This document shows, piece by piece, positions 49,161 to 57,108 of a stretch of DNA of 64,000 nt. The notes under the pieces were generated by a model, which worked only from the letters and a program-made list of their open reading frames with translations, was not told the origin of the DNA and did not search any database. How positions within the stretch are numbered: position 1 is the first letter of the stretch; each line of letters starts with the position of its first letter. The stretch is from contig NZ_BMUA01000019.1 in NCBI RefSeq assembly GCF_014649955.1, positions 62,001 to 126,000 of the forward strand, given 5' to 3'. The DNA is from Streptomyces violascens. Lineage in GTDB: Bacteria > Actinomycetota > Actinomycetes > Streptomycetales > Streptomycetaceae. Position numbers and translations under genes: made by a program.

Positions 49161-49868
49161 CTAGCCCCGCGGCACATCCCCCGTGCACAGCATGTGGTGG
49201 TCGACCTCCGCGCACGCCTCGGCCTGCCGCGGGTCGGGGGCCACCAGCATCGGGCTCTCGGTGTCCGCGCCGGTCGAGCTGTTGCGCACCTCGGACCAGA
49301 TGGTGTCGCAGGACGGGCTGTAGCGGAGCTTCACCGCGTACGAGGCCGTGGTCAGGGCGCTCTGGGTGCGGGCGTCGGCGCGGCAGGGGGAGGCGGAGGG
49401 GGCGTCGCCCTGGCAGCTCGCGCCCTGGCAGGCGGTCGGCGCGGGGGCGCCCGGGGCCGACTCGTGCGGGTGCGGCAGTGCGGCCCAGGCGGCGCTGGTG
49501 ACCAGCGCGAGCGCGGCGGCGACGGTGATCGTACGGCGGTGGGGGCGGCGGGCGGACGGCCCCTCGGGCAGCTCCGGCTCCGGTTGCGGCGAGACCGTGG
49601 GCCGAGGGGGTCGTACCGCGCGTTCCCAGAGTTCGAGGAGGCGCGCGTGGTGCTCGGCGCCGCCGAGGGCACCGAAGGCGTCGACCGCGTCGCGCGGCGG
49701 GAGGTTGTCGCCGTTGAGATAGCGGTGCCAGGCGGATTTGCTGTACGAGGTGCGGGTGGCCAGACCGGCCAGGCTCAGGCCGGAGGTCTGTTTGAGGTGC
49801 CTCAACTCTTCGACGAGGAGCCGGAGTTCGGGTCGGGTCGACTCGGGCAGCTGTCGCCACTGGGCCAC
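49161..49868 (-). CDS. XRE regulator with membrane helix and DUF2690-like domain
   Basis: A 235-aa protein. Cytoplasmic HTH at about 10-60 (LRLLVEELRHLKQTSGLSLA, RTSYSKSAWHRYLNGDNLPP), a transmembrane helix near 120-142 (RTITVAAALALVTSAAWAAL), then a Cys-rich extracytoplasmic domain of DUF2690 type (PTACQGASCQGDAP, SASYAVKLRY-like TTASYAVKLRYSPSCDTIWS). It resembles membrane-bound XRE sensors. GTG 49868 follows GGGAGGGA. Confidence 0.85.
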   Translation of the reverse strand: MAQWRQLPESTRPELRLLVEELRHLKQTSGLSLAGLATRTSYSKSAWHRYLNGDNLPPRDAVDAFGALGGAEHHARLLELWERAVRPPRPTVSPQPEPELPEGPSARRPHRRTITVAAALALVTSAAWAALPHPHESAPGAPAPTACQGASCQGDAPSASPCRADARTQSALTTASYAVKLRYSPSCDTIWSEVRNSSTGADTESPMLVAPDPRQAEACAEVDHHMLCTGDVPRG

Positions 49869-50028
49869 GCGGTCCCTCCCAAAAGTCCACAACATCCTGT
49901 TCCGGGGGCATCTGTACCCCAGAGGGGCCGGAGTCAAGCTCCGGCCCCCGGGCGAACGGGCGAGGTGGTGAATCGGGCCCCGGCCGCAAGTCCCCGGTGG
50001 CCAGGGCCCGACCGTCAGGTATCCGTGC

Positions 50029-50424
50029 TCAGCACCACGGCAGGTTGGCCCTGGCCGGGACCCGTACGTAATAGGCGGAGACGTAACGGCCGTGGTGCCC
50101 GGCCAGGCGGTACCAGACGCGGTTGCCGTGCACCGTGGTGCCGTTCTTCTTGCAGGTCAGATACACCTTGCGCCCCGAGCGGAGGGTGCCGGTGGTCCGA
50201 TAGGAGGTGCCGGCGCCGGAGCGGATGTGCAGCCGGTGGCCGTACGCGGTGACCACCACACCACGGGCGTGGATCCTGTGCTGGTGGTGATGGGTGGTGG
50301 CGACGGTCGCCATCGCCGGGGCGGCAGGAGCGGCCGTGGGGGTCGCGGCCATCGCGGTGGCCGGGAACAGGGCGAGCAGGGCGGCGACGGCGACGACGCC
50401 GCTCCGTACGGTGCTTCGGTTCAT
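50029..50424 (-). CDS. Secreted SH3-like domain protein
   Basis: A 131-aa exported protein: signal peptide (RSGVVAVAALLALFPATAMA, cleavage after AMA), a His-rich stretch, then a bacterial SH3 domain (HRLHIRSGAGTSYRTTGTLR, KVYLTCKKNGTTVHGNRVWY). Such modules bind peptidoglycan or proteins. It has no catalytic domain. Confidence 0.85.
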   Translation of the reverse strand: MNRSTVRSGVVAVAALLALFPATAMAATPTAAPAAPAMATVATTHHHQHRIHARGVVVTAYGHRLHIRSGAGTSYRTTGTLRSGRKVYLTCKKNGTTVHGNRVWYRLAGHHGRYVSAYYVRVPARANLPWC

Positions 50425-50906
50425 GTGTGTCTCTCCAAAGTGCGGGGCCCCCGAGTAAGTGACCCTCTGTCAGCAAGCGTGTCCGGGGAGCGACGGCCGA
50501 ATTCGTCCCAGCCGTGCCTGGGACGAATAGGGACGGTGCTCCTGGGGCCGGGCCCGGCACGGCAGGCGCGTACGGGCGCCCGCGGGGCCCGCGTTCACTC
50601 GCGTGGCGGAACGCCTGGGCCTCACTTAGCGTGAGGAAGGGGCCGCTCGCCGACCGGTTGCCGCCCTCCGGAAAGCCGACCGGTTGCCGTCCTCCGGGAA
50701 GCCGTCCTCCGGGAAGGGGGGCGGTGACAGGGCCCGGCCGCAGAGGACCGGCCGCGGGAGACCACCTACTGGAGCCCAGCCACAGAACGCCGGGCGCAGA
50801 AGACCGGGCGCAGAAGACCGGACGCAGAAGACCGGACGCAGAACACCGGCCGCCGGAGACCGGCCGCACAGGAGACCACCGAGGCGACCACCGAGGAGAC
50901 CGGCAC
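50425..50906. other. Long leader region of the DHA2 transporter gene
   Basis: The 482 nt hold AACGCCTGGGCCTCACTTAGCGT near 50612-50634 (possible promoter DNA) and CCGACCGGTTGCCG/CCTCCGG direct repeats (50657-50716). A 14-bp tandem array at 50781-50878 comes next, then GAGGAG just before the transporter start. A long open plus-strand frame exists but is an artefact of the repeat. Confidence 0.5.
50781..50878 (+). repeat. 14-bp tandem repeat array, seven units
   Basis: Unit CGCAGAAGACCGGR, with exact phase at 50781, 50795, 50809, 50823, 50837, 50851 and 50865. The middle units are nearly identical and the outer ones decayed. It ends 28 nt before the transporter ATG, within the probable 5' leader. 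Confidence 0.88.
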
Positions 50907-52505
50907 ATGGGCCGTCACACCAAGGACTCTGTCGAGGTAGGACGCGCCGAGCGCATAGCGGCCGCGTCGGAGCGGGCGACTGCTCTCGGCACCGCCCCGC
51001 CGCCGGGCGTCGCCTACGCCCGAGAGGGCGTGCCGCCGCCCCTCGCCCCGCACGCCGGGGCCAGGCACGAGCACCGCTGGCTCGTCCTCGGCGTGATCGC
51101 GCTCGCCCAGCTCATGGTCGTCCTCGACGCGACCATCGTGAACATCGCGCTGCCCTCCGCGCAGCGCGATCTCGGCTTCACCGACGGAAACCGCCAGTGG
51201 ATCGTCACGGCGTACGCGCTCGCCTTCGGCTCGCTGCTGCTGCTCGGCGGACGGATCGCCGACCTCGTCGGACGCAAGGTCGTCTTCCTGACCGGCCTCG
51301 TCGGCTTCGCCGTCGCCTCCGCGATCGGCGGCGCGGCGCCCAACTTCGAGGTCCTGGTCACGGCCCGGGCCCTGCAAGGTGTGTTCGGCGCGCTGCTCGC
51401 ACCGGCGGCCCTCTCCCTCCTGACCACGACATTCACCGATCCGAAGGAACGCGCGAAGGCGTTCGGCATCTACGGCGCGGTCGCGGGTACGGGCGGCGCG
51501 GTGGGACTGCTGCTCGGCGGAGTGCTCACCGAGTATCTCGACTGGCGCTGGTGCCTGTACGTCAACCTCATCTTCGCGGCGCTTGCCTTCCTCGGCGCGC
51601 TGCGCCTGCTGCACCCCGGAGCCCCGCAGGACCGCCCGAAGCTCGACATCCCGGGCACGATCCTCGTCTCGGCGGGCCTGTTCTGCATCGTGTACGGCTT
51701 CTCCAACGCGGAGACACACGCATGGAGTTCGGTGCAGACCTGGGGATTCCTGGCAGTGGGCGGCGTGCTCATCGCGGCGTTCGCGGGATGGCAGACAAGA
51801 GCGAAGCACCCGCTCCTCCCCCTCCGCGTCGTACTGGACCGGGACCGGGGCGCCTCGTACCTGGCCATGTTCATCTCGGGCGCGGGCATGTTCGGGGTGT
51901 TCCTGTTCCTGACGTACTACCTCCAGCAGATCCTGCGGTACTCCCCGGTCAAGACCGGTCTCGCCTTCCTGCCCATGGTGTTCGCGATGATCGTCAGCTC
52001 GGTGATCGCGCAGAACAAACTGGTCCCCAGGCTGGGCGCGAAGCCGATCGTTCCGCTGGGCATGGGGCTCGGCGCTGCGGGGCTCGCGTGGATGACAGCC
52101 CTGGACGCGACCAGCGGCTACGTCGGACACGTCCTGCCTCCGCTCCTGGTGATGGGCGTCGGCATGGGCCTGATCTTCGCCCCGGCGATGAGCATGGCCA
52201 CGGCGGGGGTGGCCGCGCACGACGCGGGCGTCGCCTCGGCAATGGTCAACACCAGCCAGCAGGTGGGCGGTTCGATCGGCACGGCTCTGCTCAACACGCT
52301 GGCGACGAGCGCGGCCACGAACTACCTGGTGGGCCGTCAACCCACCCCCGCGGCAAGGGTCCAGGCCCAGCTGCACAGCTACTCGACGGCGTACTGGTGG
52401 TCGGCGGCGTTCTTCGCGCTGGGCCTGGTGGTGTCGGTGACCCTGTACCGAAAGGGCCCGCCGCGACCGGCGGTGGGGCCTTCGGAGGGGGCGGTGCACA
52501 TGTGA
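50907..52505 (+). CDS. MFS drug transporter, DHA2 family
   Basis: A 532-aa protein with about 14 transmembrane helices. A 55-residue cytoplasmic N terminus precedes HRWLVLGVIALAQLMVVLDA, which contains the DHA2 motif D1 (LDATIVNIALP). Motif A is LLLGGRIADLVGRK and motif C is GIYGAVAGTGGAVGLLLGG. It probably exports drugs or secondary metabolites by proton antiport. No TetR partner is adjacent. Confidence 0.93.
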   Translation: MGRHTKDSVEVGRAERIAAASERATALGTAPPPGVAYAREGVPPPLAPHAGARHEHRWLVLGVIALAQLMVVLDATIVNIALPSAQRDLGFTDGNRQWIVTAYALAFGSLLLLGGRIADLVGRKVVFLTGLVGFAVASAIGGAAPNFEVLVTARALQGVFGALLAPAALSLLTTTFTDPKERAKAFGIYGAVAGTGGAVGLLLGGVLTEYLDWRWCLYVNLIFAALAFLGALRLLHPGAPQDRPKLDIPGTILVSAGLFCIVYGFSNAETHAWSSVQTWGFLAVGGVLIAAFAGWQTRAKHPLLPLRVVLDRDRGASYLAMFISGAGMFGVFLFLTYYLQQILRYSPVKTGLAFLPMVFAMIVSSVIAQNKLVPRLGAKPIVPLGMGLGAAGLAWMTALDATSGYVGHVLPPLLVMGVGMGLIFAPAMSMATAGVAAHDAGVASAMVNTSQQVGGSIGTALLNTLATSAATNYLVGRQPTPAARVQAQLHSYSTAYWWSAAFFALGLVVSVTLYRKGPPRPAVGPSEGAVHM

Positions 52506-52566
52506 GGGGTGAGTGTCTCTTCCCCTCACGGTGCTGCGGCGCGTATGCCCGGGCCGGGCGGCTCCC

Positions 52567-52580
52567 AGGACATTTGTCCT
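52567..52580. promoter_or_regulatory. AGGACA-TT-TGTCCT palindrome, copy 1
   Basis: A perfect 6-bp inverted repeat with a 2-nt centre, 106 nt upstream of the membrane-protein gene. The same site and about 110 nt after it recur upstream of the paralogue at 55.96 kb, suggesting a shared operator. Confidence 0.6.
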
Positions 52581-52686
52581 GCGGCACTCGGGATTCTTCG
52601 CTCTGCCGCGGGACCCCTCCCCGACGGGAGTATCAGTGGTGTCGGCAAGGGGCCGGCGGGCACTGCGAAGTCGTGAGGGGAATGCC

Positions 52687-53205
52687 ATGAGCGCGACGGT
52701 TGTGATGGAGACTCAGACTCCGGCTCCGGTTCAGGTTGGCGCCGAGACCGAGGTCCAGGGGGCTGGCGCCGAGGGTGTTGTGCTCAAGGGGCTGCCGAAC
52801 TGGTACTTCCCGCTGGTGGGTCTCTTCGCGGGGATCTTCGACATCGCCCGTGCGTACCCGGTGCTTTACGCGCTGATCCCGGTGGTGGCGATCGTGCAGA
52901 TCGTGCTCGCGTTCACGGTGCTCAAGGCCCGGATCCGGTACATGAAGTCGCTGTGGAAGAACAAGCGGACCCGGTTCCTGGCGCTTGGTCTGCTGGCTGT
53001 CCGGTTCGTCATCCGGTACGGGCTCGGCATCGCCGGTCTCGCGCTCGGGGCAGCTGCCGGTCAGCTGACGCTGGGCATCGTGATGGCGGTCATCGGCACC
53101 GCGATGGCCTGGGGCGACCAGTGGCTGATCCTCCGCACCCTCAAGCACGCCCAGGCCACCCAGGCCGCCCAGGCCGCCCAGACCGCTCAGCTCAGGACCG
53201 CCTGA
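52687..53205 (+). CDS. Conserved small membrane protein, paralogue 1
   Basis: A 172-aa protein with an acidic/Gln N terminus, then VVLKGLPNWYFPLVGLFAGI and three to four helices (LYALIPVVAIVQIVLAFTVL, FLALGLLAVRFVIRYGLGIA, LTLGIVMAVIGTAMAWGDQW). A charged loop KARIRYMKSLWKNKRTRF lies between helices. The tail is an AQAAQ repeat, longer than in the paralogue. Family unknown. The body is almost identical to the gene at 55958. Confidence 0.82.
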   Translation: MSATVVMETQTPAPVQVGAETEVQGAGAEGVVLKGLPNWYFPLVGLFAGIFDIARAYPVLYALIPVVAIVQIVLAFTVLKARIRYMKSLWKNKRTRFLALGLLAVRFVIRYGLGIAGLALGAAAGQLTLGIVMAVIGTAMAWGDQWLILRTLKHAQATQAAQAAQTAQLRTA

Positions 53206-53230
53206 CTCCCGCCGCCCCCGACGTCACAGC

Positions 53231-53267
53231 AGCCCCCGCCCCTCCAGCCCCCAGGAGGACGGGGGCT
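53231..53267 (+). terminator. Hairpin between paralogue 1 and MFS gene
   Basis: AGCCCCCG...CGGGGGCT with inner CCTCC/GGAGG pairing, between convergent genes. Confidence 0.65.
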
Positions 53268-53305
53268 CCCGCATGTTCAGGGCCCGGGCCGGCGGAGAGG
53301 TGCCG

Positions 53306-54604
53306 TCACCGCGCCGGTGCGGGGGTCGTGACCGTCTGGCGACCGCTCGTCCCCGCCGTCGGCCTCCGGTGGAGCAGGCCGACCGTGACCGCAGCCGCCG
53401 CGGACACCGCTCCGCCCAGGACCAGTGCGGCCCGGGGACCGGCGACGTGGGCCAGCCAGCCGATGCACGGAGCGACCAGGGGCGTCGTGCCGAGGGAGGC
53501 CAGCATGTACAGGCTCATCACCCGGCCCCGTATGTCGTCGCCGACGCCGAGCTGGAGCCGGGCCTTGGCGGCCGTCAGGAACACCAGGAGCGCCGTGCCC
53601 GTAGGAATGAGCATCAGCAGGAAGCTGAGCTGACTGGGCATCAGGCCGCTTGCCACTTCCAGGACGCCGAAGACGGCCGCCGCGGCCGCCATGTGGCCGC
53701 CGCTGGGCCGCTGGTAGCGGATGGCGAGCAGGGAGCCGAGCACGGATCCCGCGGCGAGTGCCGCGTTGCCGAGCCCGAAGGTGGCGGCCGGTGCCCGGTA
53801 GACGTGGGTGGCCATGAGGGCGGTGGTGATCTGGAAGTTCATGCCGAACGCGGCGACGACCGCGACGAGAACCAGCGTCCGCGCGAGATCGGGGTGCTCG
53901 CCCACGTAACGCAGCCCCGCCCGCACCTGACCGGCCGCGCGTGTGGTGGGCGGGGCCCGGTTCAGGGACCGGGGGTCCATGCGGAGCAGGCAGACGATCA
54001 CTGCCAGGTAGGACAGCGCGTTGCCCACGAAGGCGGGTGCCGGGCCGAACAGCACGATGAGCGGGCCGGCCAGCGCGGGGCCCGCCATGCGGGCGAGGTT
54101 GAGGACGGCACTGTTGAAGGCCAGGGCGCTGACCAGCTGGCCGGGGCCGACGGATTCCGCGATGAACGCCTGAAGGGCGGGCTTCTCGACGACCATGGTC
54201 AGCCCGAACGCCAGGGCCAGGACGTAGAGGCCGCCCAGGCTGACCTTGCCCGTCACCACCAGGACGGCGGGAGCCAGCGCGATCACGCCCATCACCGCCT
54301 GGGTGGCCGTCAAGGTCCGCCGTCGCGAATACCGGTCCACGAGGACGCCGCCGTACGGGCCGAGAACCAGCAACGGCAGGAACTGCAGGGCCGTGGTGAT
54401 GCCGAGGACGGTCCCGTTCCCGTGCGACAACTCCAGGGCCAGCCAGTCCTGGGCCACCTTCTGCATCCACGTTCCGGTGTTGGAGGCGGTCTGGCCCAGG
54501 GCGAGGAGCCGGAAGTTGGGGCTCTTCAGCAGGGGCCAGCGCCGCGACGGACGGGGCGGCAGGGGCAGGGTCCATCTCCTGGCCGGCGGGGAGTCGGTGT
54601 TCAC
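53306..54604 (-). CDS. MFS transporter (enterobactin exporter-like) coupled to ATP-grasp gene
   Basis: A 432-aa MFS_3-type transporter with about 12 helices: NFRLLALGQTASNTGTWMQK and WLALELSHGNGTVLGITTAL near the N terminus, loop GGVLVDRYSRRRTL (motif A), then HPDLARTLVLVAVVAAFGMN. GTG 54604 overlaps the ATP-grasp gene stop (GTGA), so expression is coupled. A natural role is export of the ligase product; this is inference from coupling. Confidence 0.85.
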   Translation of the reverse strand: MNTDSPPARRWTLPLPPRPSRRWPLLKSPNFRLLALGQTASNTGTWMQKVAQDWLALELSHGNGTVLGITTALQFLPLLVLGPYGGVLVDRYSRRRTLTATQAVMGVIALAPAVLVVTGKVSLGGLYVLALAFGLTMVVEKPALQAFIAESVGPGQLVSALAFNSAVLNLARMAGPALAGPLIVLFGPAPAFVGNALSYLAVIVCLLRMDPRSLNRAPPTTRAAGQVRAGLRYVGEHPDLARTLVLVAVVAAFGMNFQITTALMATHVYRAPAATFGLGNAALAAGSVLGSLLAIRYQRPSGGHMAAAAAVFGVLEVASGLMPSQLSFLLMLIPTGTALLVFLTAAKARLQLGVGDDIRGRVMSLYMLASLGTTPLVAPCIGWLAHVAGPRAALVLGGAVSAAAAVTVGLLHRRPTAGTSGRQTVTTPAPAR

Positions 54605-55566
54605 CAGACGGCAGGCTCCTTCTGGGCTGCCGCGTCGAGGCGGGTCCGGCAGGCCGACACGATCGCGGGGGTGACGCCCGGCATCCAGGCCCGCCAGCCG
54701 ACGTTGGCATTGACCTCGCACAGGGTGAAGCCACCGCCCGGAGTGAAGAGCAGATCGACCCCGGCCACGCGCAGGCCCAGAGCCTCCGCGGCCCGCACCG
54801 CGAGGTCCTCGCCCTGCGGATAGAGACCCGTGCACACTCTCCCGGTCCCGCCCAGCGCCAGGTTGGACCGGAACTCCCCCTCCGGCGCGGTACGGACCTG
54901 TGCCGCCACCGCCTGCCCGTCGACCACGATCACGCGCAGGTCGCGCCCGCACGAGTACTCCAGGTACTCCTGGAACAGGTACGGGCCGTCCTGGCTGAGG
55001 CTGCCCTGAATGCCTTGGAGCATCGCCTTGTGGGGAGCGAGGAACACCTGTTCGCCGCGGTGGCCCTGTACCGCCTTCACGACGCAGGGCTGCGGAGCCC
55101 CCGCGTGGATCGCATCCGCCAGCGGCGCATCGGCGTGCGTCCAGGTGTCGGGCACCGGAAGACCCGCCAACGCGAGCTGTTGCAGGTGCCAGAACTTGTT
55201 CAGACACGCCAGCACCGCATCGACCGGGTTCAGCAGAACGGTTTCCATCGCCTCCAGGTGCCGCAGCAGCGTGATCTCACGGTCCGTGCGCACCGCGGGA
55301 GTCCACACCCGCGCATACGCGAGCTTCGGCGGGGCCAGTTCACACCCGTCCAGGTCGAACAGCGCCAGTCGCCCGCCCCGCACGGCCATGAGGAGATCCT
55401 TGCTGCACACCACGGCACAGCGGTCACCGAACTCCGCGGAGAACGCCTCCGCGAGACGGCCCGTCAGTTCCCGCCCCCGGAGACCCGCCCCCAGTACGAA
55501 CCAGAATTCGGCCGCACGGCCCCCCAGACACCCAGCACCGGTCGACTCGTCATCCGCCACGGACAC
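54601..55566 (-). CDS. RimK-like ATP-grasp ligase
   Basis: About 321 aa. ATP-grasp features: PCVVKAVQGHRGEQVFLAPH (nucleotide-binding Lys and loop), YLFQEYLEYSCGRDLRVIVV, and the metal-binding C-terminal FTLCEVNANVGWRAW. These enzymes ligate a carboxylate to an amine through an acyl phosphate. The N-terminal 100 residues (FWFVLGAGLRGRELTGRLAE) are not a known substrate domain to me. GTG 55566 follows GAGGGGAG; the frame begins at GTG 55584, which lacks a site. It is coupled to an exporter, so the product may be a secreted peptide-like molecule. Confidence 0.82.
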   Translation of the reverse strand: MSVADDESTGAGCLGGRAAEFWFVLGAGLRGRELTGRLAEAFSAEFGDRCAVVCSKDLLMAVRGGRLALFDLDGCELAPPKLAYARVWTPAVRTDREITLLRHLEAMETVLLNPVDAVLACLNKFWHLQQLALAGLPVPDTWTHADAPLADAIHAGAPQPCVVKAVQGHRGEQVFLAPHKAMLQGIQGSLSQDGPYLFQEYLEYSCGRDLRVIVVDGQAVAAQVRTAPEGEFRSNLALGGTGRVCTGLYPQGEDLAVRAAEALGLRVAGVDLLFTPGGGFTLCEVNANVGWRAWMPGVTPAIVSACRTRLDAAAQKEPAVW

Positions 55567-55597
55567 ACAACTCCCCTCACCCACCAGGTACGCGGAC

Positions 55598-55726
55598 TCA
55601 GTCCGGGCCGCTGTGGCGCGGCGGGGGCTGCCTCAGTGCCCTTCGTACGCGGCGCTCGGGCCCGGAGAGGGCGGATCTCTCCGATCCGCTTACCGCACCG
55701 AACGTACACACTGATGGGCACTTCAT
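55598..55726 (-). CDS. Possible 42-aa leader or precursor peptide upstream of the ATP-grasp gene
   Basis: Minus-strand ORF MKCPSVCTFGAVSGSERSAL, then an Arg/Pro-rich tail ending RHSGPD. GGGAG lies 11 nt ahead of the ATG. Its stop is 31 nt before the ATP-grasp start. Codon third positions are only about 76% GC, lower than neighbours, so it may be non-coding leader. Confidence 0.25.
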   Translation of the reverse strand: MKCPSVCTFGAVSGSERSALSGPERRVRRALRQPPPRHSGPD

Positions 55727-55837
55727 GGCGTTAATAACTCCCGCTTTGCGGCATATGGGTGAGTGCCCGAGGTGTCCGTCGGCGCGCAGAGGGTCTCGGG
55801 ACGCAGGCGTCGGTCACCACCCTCTGCCCCGGCTCCC

Positions 55838-55851
55838 AGGACATTTGTCCT
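55838..55851. promoter_or_regulatory. AGGACA-TT-TGTCCT palindrome, copy 2
   Basis: Same 14-bp site as at 52567, again about 105-107 nt upstream of the paralogue's ATG, followed by nearly identical DNA. It lies between the divergent ATP-grasp operon and paralogue 2. The rest of 55727-55957 has no gene. Confidence 0.6.
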
Positions 55852-55957
55852 GCGGCAGTCGGGATTCTTCGCTCTGCCGCGGGACCCCTCCCCGACGGGA
55901 GTATCAGTGGTGTCGGCAAGGGGCCGGCGGGCACTGCGAAGTCGTGAGGGGAACGCC

Positions 55958-56449
55958 ATGAGCGCGACGGTTGTGATGGAGACTCAGACTCCGGTTCGGG
56001 TTCAGGTCGACGCCGAGGTCGAGGCCCAGGGGCCCGCCATCGAGGGTGTTGTGCTCAAGGGGCTGCCGAACTGGTACTTCCCGCTGGTGGGTCTCTTCGC
56101 CGGGATCTTCGACATCGCCCGTGCTTACCCGGTGCTTTACGCGCTGATCCCGGTGGTGGCGATCGTGCAGATCGTGCTCGCGTTCACGGTCCTCAAGGCC
56201 CGGATCCGGTACATGAAGTCGCTGTGGAAGAACAAGCGGACCCGGTTCCTGGCGCTTGGTCTGCTGGCCGTCCGGTTCGTCATCCGGTACGGGCTGGGTG
56301 TCGCCGGTCTGGCGCTGGGTGCGGCTGCCGGTCAGCTGACGCTGGGCATCGTGATGGCGGTCATCGGTACGGCGATGGCCTGGGGCGACCAGTGGCTCAT
56401 CCTGCGCACCCTCAAGCACACCCAGGCCGCCCAGCTCAAGACCGCCTGA
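55958..56449 (+). CDS. Conserved small membrane protein, paralogue 2
   Basis: A 163-aa near copy of the protein at 52687: same VVLKGLPNWYFPLVGLFAGI, same helices and charged loop. Differences cluster in residues 13-30 and in the shorter C-terminal AQ tail. Synonymous changes elsewhere are few. The conserved upstream block suggests that both copies still share control. Confidence 0.82.
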   Translation: MSATVVMETQTPVRVQVDAEVEAQGPAIEGVVLKGLPNWYFPLVGLFAGIFDIARAYPVLYALIPVVAIVQIVLAFTVLKARIRYMKSLWKNKRTRFLALGLLAVRFVIRYGLGVAGLALGAAAGQLTLGIVMAVIGTAMAWGDQWLILRTLKHTQAAQLKTA

Positions 56450-56463
56450 CCCGTCTGGGCCCG

Positions 56464-56691
56464 CTACTTCCCCGGCGCCAGGATCCCCCGGTTCTCCAGG
56501 AAGGCGAGGACATGTCCGCAGTCGACGCAGGCCACGCTCGTCAGGTAGCTCTTGCTGGCGAACATCTTGTCCGGCCGGAAGAACCTGGCCGAGAGGAGCG
56601 CGGCGCCCGTCTGCAGCGTGACGGACTCCAATTTCCCGTCGCACAGCGGGCAGGACTCCGGTGGTACGGAGGGCAGTTGCGGTATCGCCAT
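56464..56691 (-). CDS. Small zinc-ribbon protein
   Basis: A 75-aa protein with two CxxC pairs, SCPLCDGKLE and VACVDCGHVL, 38 residues apart, forming a likely zinc ribbon; it ends RGILAPGK. Function unknown. It is convergent with paralogue 2, 14 nt apart. Confidence 0.75.
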   Translation of the reverse strand: MAIPQLPSVPPESCPLCDGKLESVTLQTGAALLSARFFRPDKMFASKSYLTSVACVDCGHVLAFLENRGILAPGK

Positions 56692-56718
56692 GGCGCCGAT
56701 CCTATGCAGCCGCCCCGC

Positions 56719-57108
56719 TCAGGACGCCTTGACCTCCCAGACGAACCGCGTCCACGCGTCGACGCCCACCACGAGTACTGGCCCGCTCGGGTTCTTGCTG
56801 TCCCGCACCGGGACGACGCGTTCGTAGCCATCGGCCACCTCGACGCAGTCGCCCCCTTCGGCATTGCTGTACGACGATTTACGCCATGCTCGGTCGGCTA
56901 CCTCAAGGCAGCTCCCGCCCTCAGCGTTGCTGTGCGAGGACTTACGCCATGCTCCGTCGGCTACCTCGACGCAGTCCCCGCCCTCTTCGTTGCTGTACGA
57001 AGACCTGCGCCACACCCCCTCAGCCAACTCCACGCAGTTACCGTTGTCAGCATTGCTGTAGGACGACTTGCGCCAGCGGGCGTCGGCCAGAGTGCGCGTT
57101 ATTTTCAT
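56719..57108 (-). CDS. DUF397 protein with four tandem repeats
   Basis: A 129-aa protein with four repeats of about 22 residues: RWRKSSYSNADNGNCVELAE, VWRRSSYSNEEGGDCVEVAD, AWRKSSHSNAEGGSCLEVAD and AWRKSSYSNAEGGDCVEVAD. The usual C-terminal part follows (VVPVRDSKNPSGPVLVVGVD). Normal family members have one repeat. It overlaps the end of the XRE gene by 4 nt (ATGA). Confidence 0.92.
   Translation of the reverse strand: MKITRTLADARWRKSSYSNADNGNCVELAEGVWRRSSYSNEEGGDCVEVADGAWRKSSHSNAEGGSCLEVADRAWRKSSYSNAEGGDCVEVADGYERVVPVRDSKNPSGPVLVVGVDAWTRFVWEVKAS

Noticed and set aside
50514..50906. N-terminal extension of the DHA2 transporter
   Set aside because: The frame is open through the 14-bp repeats but has no conserved residues; ATG 50907 has GAGGAG.
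53277..54734. 485-aa minus-strand ORF overlapping the MFS gene
   Set aside because: Out-of-frame shadow of the MFS gene with Arg/Pro-rich nonsense composition.
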